The position numbers were made by a program, and so were the translations under genes. A stretch of 64,000 nucleotides of DNA from Microbacterium endophyticum (GTDB taxonomy: Bacteria > Actinomycetota > Actinomycetes > Actinomycetales > Microbacteriaceae), in the NCBI RefSeq assembly GCF_011047135.1, contig NZ_CP049255.1:2046001-2110000 (forward strand), read 5' to 3'. This document shows positions 9,161-17,730 of the stretch, piece after piece (the first letter of the stretch is position 1; each line of letters opens with the position of its first letter). The notes beneath the pieces are model-generated. The model saw nothing but the letters and a program-made list of their open reading frames with translations, made no database searches and had not been told where the DNA came from.

Positions 9161-10215
9161 CACACGCGGTTCTGGAAGCGGCCGGAGTTTCAAAACACTT
9201 CACGGTCACCAACTCGGTCGGAAGTTCTGCGACTGTTCGCGCGGTCGAAAACGCCAGTATTCGGTTAGTGCCTGGCCGGATCACGGCAGTCGTCGGTGAG
9301 AGCGGCAGCGGGAAGACGACCCTGGCCCGTCTGCTTGCGCGGTTCTACGAACCCACATCCGGCGAGATCCTTCTCGATGGAAACACGGTTTCTGACGGGC
9401 GCTCTGTGCAAAAGCAGTATCGAAAAGATGTGCAGCTGATCTTCCAAGATCCGTTCGGTTCGCTTAATTCTCTGCATCGCGTGCGACACAATCTTGAACG
9501 CGCGCTGAGCCTTCACCATGAAAAACTCTCACGGGCGGAGCGTGAGGCTCGCATGATCACGTTGTTGGAGCGCGTGAGCTTGAGCCCGGCGAGAGAGTTC
9601 CTCGACAAGTTCCCGCACGAACTTTCTGGAGGTCAGCGCCAGCGTGTTGTCATCGCGCGTGCGCTAGCGGTAGGACCGCGCGTGTTGCTCGGTGACGAAC
9701 CAATTTCAATGCTTGATGTCTCGATCAGGCTCGAAATGTTGAATCTACTCAACGAGCTCTGCCGTGAAGACGGCCTCGCGATGCTCTACATTACTCACGA
9801 CATCGCGAGCGCGAGGTACCTCTGCGATGACATCGTCGTGATGTACGCCGGACAAATGGTGGAAGCGGGGCCGAAAGATGAGATCATCTCTCGCCCGCAG
9901 CATCCGTATACCAAATTGCTCGTCGAGTCTTCGCCGGATCCGCACCGAGACACGACTGTTGACAGAGATGAGATTTTCGCGGCAGCTGACGAACTGGGCG
10001 AGCCGCCGAGTCTGATCGATCCGCCATCGGGTTGCCGGTTTCATCCGCGATGCCCGCTAGCGATGGAGCAATGTCTCACAACCGCGCCGCCGCGAGTTCA
10101 GCTCGATTCGGGTCGGTGGGCGGATTGCTGGCTCCACGATGCCGGCCGTGCTGACGAGCTCAGTGAGCATTCGATGACCGAGTTGATTTCTCGCCGACGT
10201 AAGGAAACCCGATGA
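9157..10215 (+). CDS. ABC transporter ATP-binding protein, DppF/OppF type
   Basis: 352 residues, coupled to the upstream ATPase through ATGA. Walker A GESGSGKTT is near residue 47, the Q-loop QLIFQDPFGSLN near 92, the signature LSGGQRQR near 156 and Walker B LLGDEPISMLD near 178. The Walker B region carries GDEPISMLD, where Ile-Ser-Met takes the place of the common TSALD residues. The C-terminal extension has PPSGCRFHPRCP, as in other Dpp/Opp ATPases. It is the second nucleotide-binding subunit, so this importer is complete (binding protein, two permeases, two ATPases). Confidence 0.9.
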   Translation: MTHAVLEAAGVSKHFTVTNSVGSSATVRAVENASIRLVPGRITAVVGESGSGKTTLARLLARFYEPTSGEILLDGNTVSDGRSVQKQYRKDVQLIFQDPFGSLNSLHRVRHNLERALSLHHEKLSRAEREARMITLLERVSLSPAREFLDKFPHELSGGQRQRVVIARALAVGPRVLLGDEPISMLDVSIRLEMLNLLNELCREDGLAMLYITHDIASARYLCDDIVVMYAGQMVEAGPKDEIISRPQHPYTKLLVESSPDPHRDTTVDRDEIFAAADELGEPPSLIDPPSGCRFHPRCPLAMEQCLTTAPPRVQLDSGRWADCWLHDAGRADELSEHSMTELISRRRKETR

Positions 10216-11276
10216 CCGATATCACGCCGAGAGAGCCTCGTGCGCGTGCTGCTCGACAGTCAGACGTTGCACGTCTGGCAGGAGTGTCGCAGTCAGCGGT
10301 TTCTCGCGTAATTAGCGGAGACCCGTCCGTTTCACGCATTCCGGAGGAGACCCGTAAGCGCATTCAGGAGGCGATTGCGGCGCTAGGTTATGTGCCGAAC
10401 CCTGTTGCCAGAAATCTCCGCGGGAAGCGCACGCAGTTGCTTGGCGTGCACACTTTCGAACCGCTCTTTCCTAATCCGAGGGAATCCTTCTATTTCGAGT
10501 TTCTGCTCGGGATCGAGCAGCGTGCAGAACAGACCGGTCATGATCTCGTGCTCTTCAGCTCGACAGGAGACGGTGCTGGGGCACGGCGAATATATCGAGA
10601 AGAAACCAATCGCCTGACGATTGCCGATGGCAGCGTGCTCCTGGGTATGAGCCCTGATCGCGATGAGCTGGCACGGCTATGGCGAGACGGCTACCCCTTC
10701 ATTCACATCGGACGCCGTGAAGTCGCTGGCGCGCCTTTTCCGTGTGTCGTTCCGGACTATTGGGGCGCTGCAGCCGAGATCGTGCGTCGCCTGTACGACA
10801 ACGGACACCGATCGATTGTGTATGTGCGCTCGCCCATCGAAGGTGAGCCCTACGACGACCGGCGCTCAGGCTACCGGGAGGCCGTTGAGAGGTTACGCCT
10901 GCGCGATGATTCGCCGGGCTTCACCAGCGGAGAAAGAGACCTTCCCGATTCAGTTCTCGAAGATCTCGTGAGCGGGCGAGCGACCGCGGCGGTCGTCGAG
11001 TCGGAAGGGCTTGCGGTTTTACTGCACGCGGAGTTGACCCGACGAGGCGTCAGCATTCCGCGCGATGTCTCGGTGGCGGTGCTCGAAGACACGAGCGGCG
11101 CGGGAGTGCCGTGGAGCGATCTTCGTATTCCGCGCAAAGAAATTGGCACGATCGCTGTCGACCGCCTTATTGCGATGGTCGAGGACCCGGCCGGACCGCG
11201 TGAGAGCGTGCTCGTCGCGTGCGACGCCGTGCACGGCGAAACCATTGCAGCTGCACGAAATGAGAGAGACGCATGA
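10212..11276 (+). CDS. LacI family transcriptional regulator of the importer operon
   Basis: 354 residues, start overlapping the ATPase stop (ATGA). The N-terminal helix-turn-helix is clear: QSDVARLAGVSQSAVSRVIS at about residues 16-35, then the hinge helix around NPVARNLRGKR. The rest is a periplasmic-binding-protein-like sensor domain (LGVHTFEPLF, then GIEQRAEQTGHDLVLFSS). Being inside the operon that has two LacI-type operators at its promoter (4363-4426), it very probably represses its own operon and responds to a sugar or sugar breakdown product. The inducer is unknown. Confidence 0.88.
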   Translation: MTDITPREPRARAARQSDVARLAGVSQSAVSRVISGDPSVSRIPEETRKRIQEAIAALGYVPNPVARNLRGKRTQLLGVHTFEPLFPNPRESFYFEFLLGIEQRAEQTGHDLVLFSSTGDGAGARRIYREETNRLTIADGSVLLGMSPDRDELARLWRDGYPFIHIGRREVAGAPFPCVVPDYWGAAAEIVRRLYDNGHRSIVYVRSPIEGEPYDDRRSGYREAVERLRLRDDSPGFTSGERDLPDSVLEDLVSGRATAAVVESEGLAVLLHAELTRRGVSIPRDVSVAVLEDTSGAGVPWSDLRIPRKEIGTIAVDRLIAMVEDPAGPRESVLVACDAVHGETIAAARNERDA

Positions 11277-12910
11277 GTCAAACGACACCAGACCTGCTCG
11301 TGATCGGTGGCGGCACCGGAGGGGTCGCTGCAGCTCTTGCAGCCCTTCGACTCGGTCGCCGTGTCATCATGACCGAAGAAACCGATTGGCTCGGCGGACA
11401 ACTCACAAGCCAGGCGGTGCCACCTGATGAGAATGCATGGATGGAAGGGCCCCAGACCTCTCCTAGCTATGCCGATTTTCGGCGACGCGTGCGGGACTAC
11501 TACCGCAGAAACTATCCGCTGACGACATCTGCGGCATCCGACCCAGCTCTCAATCCGGGGCTCGGAGTGGTAAGCAGGCTCTGCCACGAGCCCAGGGTCG
11601 CCGTGGCTGTAATCGATGAGATGCTCGCGCCTTGGCGGGCATCAGGGCACCTCGAGGTGTTGCTACAGCATCGCCCCGTGCACGTCGAGATCGCTGGCGA
11701 CCTCGTGCGATCTGTCACGGTGCGTGACATCAACGGTGTCGAGCGAACGTTAGCGGCTCCGATCATCGTCGATGCGACTGAACTCGGCGACCTGCTGGAG
11801 CTCGGCCACATCGAACACGTCATCGGAGCAGAAGGGCGCGACGACACTGGAGAGCTGCACGCCCCGGAAGTCGCGAACCCTCTTGATCAGCAAGCCGTGT
11901 CGTGGTGCTTCGCGCTTGAGTACAGGTCTGGCGAGGACCACGTCGGTGACAAACCCAAACGCTACGATCATTGGCGCACACACGTCGATCCGTTTTGGCC
12001 CGGACCGCAGCTGTCGTGGACCGATGTTGAACCCATCGGACTCGCGGTGCGCACGAGGCCCATATTCCAGTCGAGGCCCACGCCTCACGCATCGTTCGAC
12101 CTGTGGCGGTTCCGCAGGATTCTAGCTGCGGAGAACTTCCGTAATGGAACGATCGATTCTGATGTCTCGCTCGTAAACTGGCCACAGATCGACTACTGGG
12201 AGGCGCCGCTTCTCGGCGTCGACGAGGTCTCAGCCCAGCGTGCACTCCACGCCAGCAGAGAATTGTCGGCATCCTTTCTGTACTGGATGCAGACGGAGGC
12301 GCCTCGCGAAGATGGTGGCCACGGTTACCGCGGCCTGCGGCTACGTGGTGATATCACAGGAACAGATGACGGATACGCCAAGGCTGTGTACGTGCGCGAG
12401 TCGCGACGTGCACTCACCGAGTTTCGCGTCGTGGAGCAACACGTCGGTGTGGAAGCTCGGGGTGCGGGAGCCGGGAGCGAAGTTTTCGACGACAGCGTGG
12501 GGCTCGGTCACTACCGTATTGATTTGCATCCGAGCACGGCGGGTCGAACGTACGTTGATATCGAGTCGTACCCGTTCCAGATCCCGCTCGGAGCGCTCCT
12601 GCCGGTTCGGGTAGACAACCTGCTTCCTGCCGCGAAAAATATCGGATCTACTCACATTACGAACGGGTGCTATCGACTTCACCCCGTGGAGTGGAGCATC
12701 GGCGAAGCAGTCGGCGCTCTCGCGGCATTTGCGCTCGAGCGAGGGTGTCCGCCGCGCGCTGTGCGCGCGGACCGCAGACTTCTTCTCGACTATCAACACG
12801 TGCTCACCGCTCGTCTGGGGATCACTCTGCAGTGGCCCGAAGTCGTCCGCACTCATCACTATGTGCCACAGGACGCGCAAGAGTCGAAAGATAGTGTCTC
12901 GGTCGGTTAG
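11273..12910 (+). CDS. FAD-dependent oxidoreductase (FAD_oxidored type)
   Basis: 545 residues, coupled to lacI by ATGA. The N-terminus has the dinucleotide-binding turn VIGGGTGGVAAALAALRLG (residues about 10-28) and WLGGQLTSQAVP shortly after, a pairing typical of the FAD_oxidored family found in polysaccharide-utilisation loci. Near the C-terminus LLPAAKNIGSTHITNGCYRLHPVEW is the second FAD-contact region; its core GSTHITNGCYRLHP is well conserved in the family. No signal peptide, so cytoplasmic. Substrates in this family are poorly known; a sugar or glycoside hydroxyl is the contextual guess. It adds a third redox enzyme to the locus beside two Gfo/Idh proteins. Confidence 0.78.
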   Translation: MSQTTPDLLVIGGGTGGVAAALAALRLGRRVIMTEETDWLGGQLTSQAVPPDENAWMEGPQTSPSYADFRRRVRDYYRRNYPLTTSAASDPALNPGLGVVSRLCHEPRVAVAVIDEMLAPWRASGHLEVLLQHRPVHVEIAGDLVRSVTVRDINGVERTLAAPIIVDATELGDLLELGHIEHVIGAEGRDDTGELHAPEVANPLDQQAVSWCFALEYRSGEDHVGDKPKRYDHWRTHVDPFWPGPQLSWTDVEPIGLAVRTRPIFQSRPTPHASFDLWRFRRILAAENFRNGTIDSDVSLVNWPQIDYWEAPLLGVDEVSAQRALHASRELSASFLYWMQTEAPREDGGHGYRGLRLRGDITGTDDGYAKAVYVRESRRALTEFRVVEQHVGVEARGAGAGSEVFDDSVGLGHYRIDLHPSTAGRTYVDIESYPFQIPLGALLPVRVDNLLPAAKNIGSTHITNGCYRLHPVEWSIGEAVGALAAFALERGCPPRAVRADRRLLLDYQHVLTARLGITLQWPEVVRTHHYVPQDAQESKDSVSVG

Positions 12911-12979
12911 GACCGAGCGGGCCGGCGGCAACGATGCCGTCAGCGCAGTGCAACAACGCACACTGGAAAGGGAAAGAAT

Positions 12980-14446
12980 ATGAAACTATCCCATCGCCCG
13001 AGACGCATCCGCGTCATACTCGCGGCACTCGCCGCGACAGCGCTGATAGCGGTGAGTATGCCTGCTGTCGCGAGCGCTGACGAAGATGAAGCGCCAGCCG
13101 AGTTGCCCGCGCTTCACGTTGACGGCAACTGGATCACGAACGCAGACGGTGAGGAGGTGACATTACAGGGTGTATCTGTGCTCGCTCCGGAACAAAACGA
13201 CCTGTGCACATACTGCGATTCCCGTCCCACGTCAGAGTTGATCGAGCTTGCGGCGGAGTGGGGTTCCGGGGTCGTGAGGTTGCCAGTAACCGAAATCGGA
13301 GCGACAACGGACCTCGCAGCGTACGACGCTGAGTACATCGCGCCCTATGTCGAGCAGGCCGTTGAGCTCGGGGTTTACCTCATCATCGATCTGCATCTGG
13401 TGCGAGACTACGGCGATGCTGCCGGCGGGGTGCCGCGATCGACGGTGTCGCGGTTCTGGGACTATGTCGCACCGATCTACGGCGGCGTTGACAACGTGAT
13501 CTTTGAAGTGTTCAATGAGCCGATCAATCCGGCGAATTGGGATACGTGGAAGGACTACATCCAGCCTGTTGTCGACAGTATTCGAGAGGATGCTCCGGAC
13601 ACGCTGATATTGATGGGGTCGCCGCAGTGGAGCACGATGCTGAACGGTGCGTTGACCAACCCGATCGAAGATGACAACACCGCGTACGTGTTCCACATCT
13701 ATCCCAATCAGGGCTCACCCACGACTGCCCTGCTCGACAGCAAATTCGGCAATGCGGCCAACCAACTTGCGGTCGTCATAACCGAATTCGGCTGGAACCC
13801 GCCGGGGGAGTTCTCCGACAGCATCACCGCGGGAACTACAACGAGCTGGGGAGTGCCGTTTCGCGAATACCTCGATGCGCACCCCTCGATTGGTTGGCAG
13901 GCGTGGATACTCGACAACTTCTGGAAGCCGCAGATGTTCGACTACGACTGGAACTTGCTGGGTGGGGAATATCAGGGCCAGTTCATCAAGGACTGGTTGG
14001 CGGGCGAGCCGAATGGATCTCCATGCTCTTCGCATGACGCGGTTGGCGCCTCAGTTCAAGTGTCTTCGCAATACAGCACAGCGTATGGCGGTGAAAACCT
14101 CACGGATGGGGACTGCACCAATGCCGGGCGTTGGTTGTCGGCGACGGGCGACACCGCGCCGACGGCCACGGTGTCCCTGGATGCGGCGCAGTACGTGTCG
14201 TCGGTGGGTATCTATAGCGGCTACACCGGTGGGAGCGGTGTCGTACTCGTTGATTTCACCGTGGACGTCCACACCACGGCCGGGTGGCAACAGGTCGCGG
14301 CAATCACCGGAAATACGTCGAGCGCGCGCGAAGTGGCTGTGGGGATCGCTGACGTTGACGGCGTACGCCTCACGGTGAGCAACCCATCCGCATCAACGAC
14401 GGAAGTGAAGATCGCTCGAGTCTACGAGCTTGCCATTCACGACTGA
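12980..14446 (+). CDS. Secreted GH5-family glycoside hydrolase with C-terminal discoidin-like domain
   Basis: 488 residues. A Sec signal peptide with a basic start and long hydrophobic core ends at ASA near residue 33. The catalytic TIM barrel spans about 40-345: VRLPV near 99, IDLHL near 136, VFNEP with acid/base Glu180 and ITEFGW with nucleophile Glu269, all standard for clan GH-A family 5. From about 350 to 488 there is a discoidin (F5/8 type C or CBM32-like) beta-sandwich that probably binds sugars. Sixty-nine bases separate it from the FAD enzyme and AAAGGGA precedes ATG, so it may be co-transcribed. The enzyme would release beta-linked oligosaccharides outside the cell for the adjacent importer. 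Glucan or mannan specificity cannot be told. Confidence 0.85.
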   Translation: MKLSHRPRRIRVILAALAATALIAVSMPAVASADEDEAPAELPALHVDGNWITNADGEEVTLQGVSVLAPEQNDLCTYCDSRPTSELIELAAEWGSGVVRLPVTEIGATTDLAAYDAEYIAPYVEQAVELGVYLIIDLHLVRDYGDAAGGVPRSTVSRFWDYVAPIYGGVDNVIFEVFNEPINPANWDTWKDYIQPVVDSIREDAPDTLILMGSPQWSTMLNGALTNPIEDDNTAYVFHIYPNQGSPTTALLDSKFGNAANQLAVVITEFGWNPPGEFSDSITAGTTTSWGVPFREYLDAHPSIGWQAWILDNFWKPQMFDYDWNLLGGEYQGQFIKDWLAGEPNGSPCSSHDAVGASVQVSSQYSTAYGGENLTDGDCTNAGRWLSATGDTAPTATVSLDAAQYVSSVGIYSGYTGGSGVVLVDFTVDVHTTAGWQQVAAITGNTSSAREVAVGIADVDGVRLTVSNPSASTTEVKIARVYELAIHD

Positions 14447-14450
14447 AGAT

Positions 14451-14488
14451 GAGGCTGTGCAGCGCTGGTGTGAGCGCTGCACAGCCTC
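14451..14488 (+). terminator. Bidirectional hairpin terminator between GH5 and marR
   Basis: A perfect 16-base inverted repeat, GAGGCTGTGCAGCGCT at 14451-14466 and its complement at 14473-14488, with a six-base loop. It lies four bases after the GH5 stop and two bases before the end of the convergent marR gene, so it can serve both transcripts. There is no uridine run on either side, which is common in actinobacteria. Confidence 0.7.
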
Positions 14489-14490
14489 GC

Positions 14491-14991
14491 TCACTGTTCT
14501 TCGCTGGGTGTCGCGAGATCTTCGAACGCGGCCGGCTCTTCTCCCGTGGAGAGTGCGTGTAACAGCACTGCGAGTTTTTGAATGTTCTCAACCGACCACG
14601 TGTCGAGCGACTCGGCAAGATGAGAACTGCGTGTTCCGCGCGTTGCCTCGAGTCGAGCGCGCCCTTCAGGCGATGCACTCAAAAGGCTCGAGCGCCCGTC
14701 ATCCGGGTCTGGTGTTCGTTCGATCAAACCGAGGTCTTCGAGCTGCCGTACAGTTCTGCTGAGCAAGCCCTTATCGATACCTGACCGCTCGGCCAGTGCT
14801 GACGACGTCAACGGCCCGCGGCGAGCGATCATCGTGAACATCTTGTATGCGCCGGGGTGCATACCGGGCGAGAAGCGTTCGGCAGCTTCGCGAATAACCG
14901 TGCGAAATCGGACGATCAGCTCGCCCATCTCGGCTTCGAGCACCCGCACCGCTTGAGTGCGCGGGTCGGGCGCCGCCGGGTCAGTCGTCAA
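14491..14991 (-). CDS. MarR family transcriptional regulator
   Basis: 166 residues from TTG 14991, which overlaps the efflux gene's stop as TTGA and has GAGGAG about nine bases upstream; this makes the unusual TTG start credible. The winged helix-turn-helix runs through GPLTSSALAERSGIDKGLLS and the following RTVRQLEDLGLIERTPD (residues about 59-95), with the wing at DPDDGRSSLLSASPEG. It is co-transcribed with the DHA2 efflux pump immediately upstream and most probably represses it through the inverted repeats at 16744-16801. Inducing ligand unknown; aromatic or phenolic compounds are common for the family. Confidence 0.85.
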   Translation of the reverse strand: MTTDPAAPDPRTQAVRVLEAEMGELIVRFRTVIREAAERFSPGMHPGAYKMFTMIARRGPLTSSALAERSGIDKGLLSRTVRQLEDLGLIERTPDPDDGRSSLLSASPEGRARLEATRGTRSSHLAESLDTWSVENIQKLAVLLHALSTGEEPAAFEDLATPSEEQ

Positions 14992-16697
14992 CGCTGGTCT
15001 CCTCGGGTGCGGGTGGTTATGGGGGTGGTTGGTGCATCCGTTTCGGGTGATGCGGATGCACCAAGCGTATCCATACCTTCGCTGACAGAAACCGTGGCAA
15101 GGTCAGCTTCGCTGGCAGCGATTCGCTCACTTGTCGTCATGCGCGTCAGCGGCTTGTTTGGAATGAAGATGATCGCGATGAGGCTGGCGATCGCGAAAGG
15201 AACCGCGATCAGAAACGAGTGCGAGATACCCTGCGCGTAAATGTCTTCAAAGATCACGCGCACTGTGTCGGGCAGGGATGCCACGGCGGGAATGGTGCCG
15301 GACTGCAACTGCGCGGCGACTGCGGTTCCGCTGTCGCCGAGACCAGCGATTGCTGCGCTTATCTCTTTGGTGCGATCTGCCACAAGCGAGGTCACGCTCG
15401 ACGCGAGCGCTGCCCCCATCACTGAGACGCCGATTGTGCCGCCCAGACTCCGGAAGAACGTGACTCCAGAGCTGGCGACACCGATTTCGTTCGGGTTCGA
15501 GGTGTTTTGCACGATGAGAACGAGATTCTGCATGGTCATGCCGACTCCGGCGCCGAGGAGAAACATGTACACCGAGACGAGTACGAAGTTCGTGTCGTAG
15601 TGAATCGTCGACAGAAGCGAGGCGCCGGCGATGAGCGACACAGCGCCCACGATCAAGAACGGCTTCCATTTTCCGGTGCGGGTGATCAACGCACCGACTC
15701 CAACCGACGCGAGGAGAAGTCCTGCGATCATCGGAATCGTCATGAGGCCCGCCTCCGTCGGTGTTGCACCGCGCGCCAACTGCATGTACTGGCTCAAATA
15801 GACGGATGCTCCGAACATCGCAATTCCGGTGGCAATCGATGCGATGACGGCGAGGCTGAAGGTGCGGTTCCGAAACAGGGTCAAGGGGATGAGCGGCTCG
15901 CGTGCGCGCAGCTCGACGATGACGAAGAGTATGGCGGCGAGAAGGGCGCCGCCCACCATGAGGGCGCTTTGCAGACTCCACCATTCGAAGCTGTCTCCCG
16001 CGATCGTTATCCAAATCAGCAGGAGCGAGACGGCGGATGCGAGCAGCACGATGCCGACGTAGTCGATGTGGACCTTGCGTCGAGCGCGTGCCGGAATGTG
16101 CAGCGTCCGCTGCAGGATGATGAGTGCGAGGACTGCGAAGGGAAGCGCGACAAAGAAGTTCCAACGCCATCCCCACGTGTCGGTGATCACCCCACCGAGA
16201 AGCGGGCCGCCGACCGTGGCGACGGCGAGTACCGCACCGAACAATCCCATGTAGCGGCCGCGCTCGCGCGGGCTGATGATGTCGGCCATGATGACCTGAC
16301 TGAGGGCGGCCAGTCCACCTGCGCCGAGGCCCTGGATCGCGCGGAAGGCGATCAGTGTCGTGGTGTCTTGCGAGAATCCGGCGGCAGCCGTCGCGAGAAC
16401 AAAGATCACGATCGCGATCTGGATGAGCAGCTTGCGATTAAACAGGTCGGCAAGCTTTCCCCACACCGGCGTGGAGATCGCGGTGGTCAGAAGAGTCGCC
16501 GTCACGACCCAGGTATACGCCGCTTGATTCCCCTCGAGGTCATGGATGATGACGGGGAGTGACGAGGATACGACAGTGGATGCAAGCATCGAGACGAACA
16601 TGCCGAGCAGCAGGCCCGACAGTGCTTCGAGGACTTTCCGGTGCGACATCGCGGGGGCTGATCCGCTAGCGGCTGTCGCGTCAAGTGAAGTGGCCAT
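14988..16697 (-). CDS. MFS multidrug transporter, DHA2 (EmrB/QacA) family
   Basis: 569 residues from ATG 16697, preceded by AGGAAG about nine bases away; further in-frame starts upstream lie inside the operator region and are rejected. The protein has the 14-helix pattern of the DHA2 family, with WVVTATLLTTAISTPVWGKLADLFNRK as helix 2 and motif A (GKLADLFNRK), then motif C-like GPLLGGVITDTWGWRWNFF, core GGVITDTWGWRW, marking proton-drug antiport. A hydrophilic C-terminal tail of about 50 residues is rich in Thr, Ser and acid. Its stop overlaps marR, so pump and regulator form one operon. Substrate unknown. Confidence 0.88.
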   Translation of the reverse strand: MATSLDATAASGSAPAMSHRKVLEALSGLLLGMFVSMLASTVVSSSLPVIIHDLEGNQAAYTWVVTATLLTTAISTPVWGKLADLFNRKLLIQIAIVIFVLATAAAGFSQDTTTLIAFRAIQGLGAGGLAALSQVIMADIISPRERGRYMGLFGAVLAVATVGGPLLGGVITDTWGWRWNFFVALPFAVLALIILQRTLHIPARARRKVHIDYVGIVLLASAVSLLLIWITIAGDSFEWWSLQSALMVGGALLAAILFVIVELRAREPLIPLTLFRNRTFSLAVIASIATGIAMFGASVYLSQYMQLARGATPTEAGLMTIPMIAGLLLASVGVGALITRTGKWKPFLIVGAVSLIAGASLLSTIHYDTNFVLVSVYMFLLGAGVGMTMQNLVLIVQNTSNPNEIGVASSGVTFFRSLGGTIGVSVMGAALASSVTSLVADRTKEISAAIAGLGDSGTAVAAQLQSGTIPAVASLPDTVRVIFEDIYAQGISHSFLIAVPFAIASLIAIIFIPNKPLTRMTTSERIAASEADLATVSVSEGMDTLGASASPETDAPTTPITTRTRGDQR

Positions 16698-16743
16698 GCA
16701 ATGACTTCCTGAAGATGTGTAGGCGCGACGACACTGGCGCAGA

Positions 16744-16801
16744 TAGTTGACTGAAATCAACTATACATCCGTTTGGTTGACTCGGGTCAACTAAACGGAT
16801 G
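16744..16801 (-). promoter_or_regulatory. MarR-type operators in front of the efflux operon
   Basis: Two inverted repeats with the same GTTGA-N6-TCAAC core. Site 1 is TAGTTGA (16744-16750), six bases, TCAACTA (16757-16763), a perfect match. Site 2 is GGTTGA-N6-TCAACT embedded in a 15-base arm, CATCCGTTTGGTTGA (16766-16780) against 16787-16801, with one mismatch. They lie 47-104 bases upstream of the pump's start codon, where a MarR dimer would block transcription. The longer second repeat may also act as a hairpin terminator for the upstream nuclease gene. Confidence 0.75.
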
Positions 16802-16840
16802 TGGTTTGCGCCGTCGCGTGTGACGCGGGGGCCTCAGCGA

Positions 16841-17527
16841 CTAGTCGCCAAGTGCGAGTGCGCGGAAGAGGTCGCGAGACGCGGAGGGTGTCTTGATCGC
16901 ACTGGTTGCAACCGGTGCGACGGGTTGCGGCATCCGCGCACGAGTTCCCATCGTTCGGTGGTGGAGCTCGTCGATCAGGCTTGTTGCGAGTTCCACAAGC
17001 TTGGCGATCTCGGCGTCGTCGCGGTCGACCCAAGCACACCGGGGCTCGTCGTCAATCGGAACAAAGTCAGCGTGCTGCTCCCAGGCGACGAGAGTGCGCT
17101 CGGCGCCGAGCACGTGCTGTTGCCACCACACCTGACGAAGGTAGGGACGAGGGATTGAGCGCCACGCTTTATTCGTCGTCTTGATCTCCGCCAAGATAAT
17201 CCGTCCTTGGCTGTCTAACCCGACGCCATCGGGTGTTGCGAGATGGCGTTTTTCGATCTCGGCGTGAAACAGCGCGGATGACGGGACAATGCCGTGAGTA
17301 GCGGCAACCCACGAGGCGATCTCAGGCTCACGGCGGCGGCCATGATCGGTGTACGCATTTCCTGAAAACCCGGAGCCCATGAGCTTCGCGTCTGCTGCCC
17401 GTTGGATTGATTTCTCGGTAGTGAGACCCGCTACATCTGTCGCGGTGATCCCGCGCGAGCGAGCCCGAATCCAGGCGACACGGTCGCGGGAATCCGCGAC
17501 GATACGTGCGGCGAGTTCGGGTGTCAC
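16841..17527 (-). CDS. YqaJ-type viral recombinase/exonuclease family protein
   Basis: 228 residues. Signatures of the YqaJ/lambda-exonuclease-like PD-(D/E)XK fold are seen in order: GITATDVAGL near the N-terminus, TDHGRRREPEIASWV near residue 60 with the first Glu, ATPDGVGLD near 97 with the metal-binding Asp, LAEIKTTNKAW near 111 with the E-x-K pair, and QVWWQQHVLG near 131 with the helix Gln. The tail after about residue 190 is Pro/Ala-rich and probably disordered. Such proteins digest double-stranded DNA to give recombinogenic ends. No single-strand annealing protein or other phage gene lies beside it, so it is either a domesticated phage gene or a stand-alone repair/defence nuclease. Confidence 0.75.
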   Translation of the reverse strand: MTPELAARIVADSRDRVAWIRARSRGITATDVAGLTTEKSIQRAADAKLMGSGFSGNAYTDHGRRREPEIASWVAATHGIVPSSALFHAEIEKRHLATPDGVGLDSQGRIILAEIKTTNKAWRSIPRPYLRQVWWQQHVLGAERTLVAWEQHADFVPIDDEPRCAWVDRDDAEIAKLVELATSLIDELHHRTMGTRARMPQPVAPVATSAIKTPSASRDLFRALALGD

Positions 17528-17730
17528 TATTCGAGGCTAACCGTGACTTCCGGATTGCGCCGAACGCACGCCGTCGCGTCGAAAGAACGGCATGGCGTTG
17601 AAGACAGGCCGTGTCTTCGTCGTGAAGCCGCGCGCTCGGCACCTCTCCACATGCGGGAGTGAAAATAAGGTGCTCAACAGAAAGACAGTCGAATGGGCGC
17701 GAGTGAAATGCGCTCAGAGAGAGTTGGCAG

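Noticed and set aside
15507..16562. Long open frame of 351 codons opposite the DHA2 efflux gene
   Set aside because: Antisense shadow: composition is Arg/Asp/Glu-biased with no fold pattern, and the efflux protein on the other strand is convincing.
17528..17730. Possible small gene or RNA between the YqaJ and AbiEi-like genes
   Set aside because: No frame with a start, ribosome site and sensible composition, and no stable hairpin or tRNA-like fold seen.
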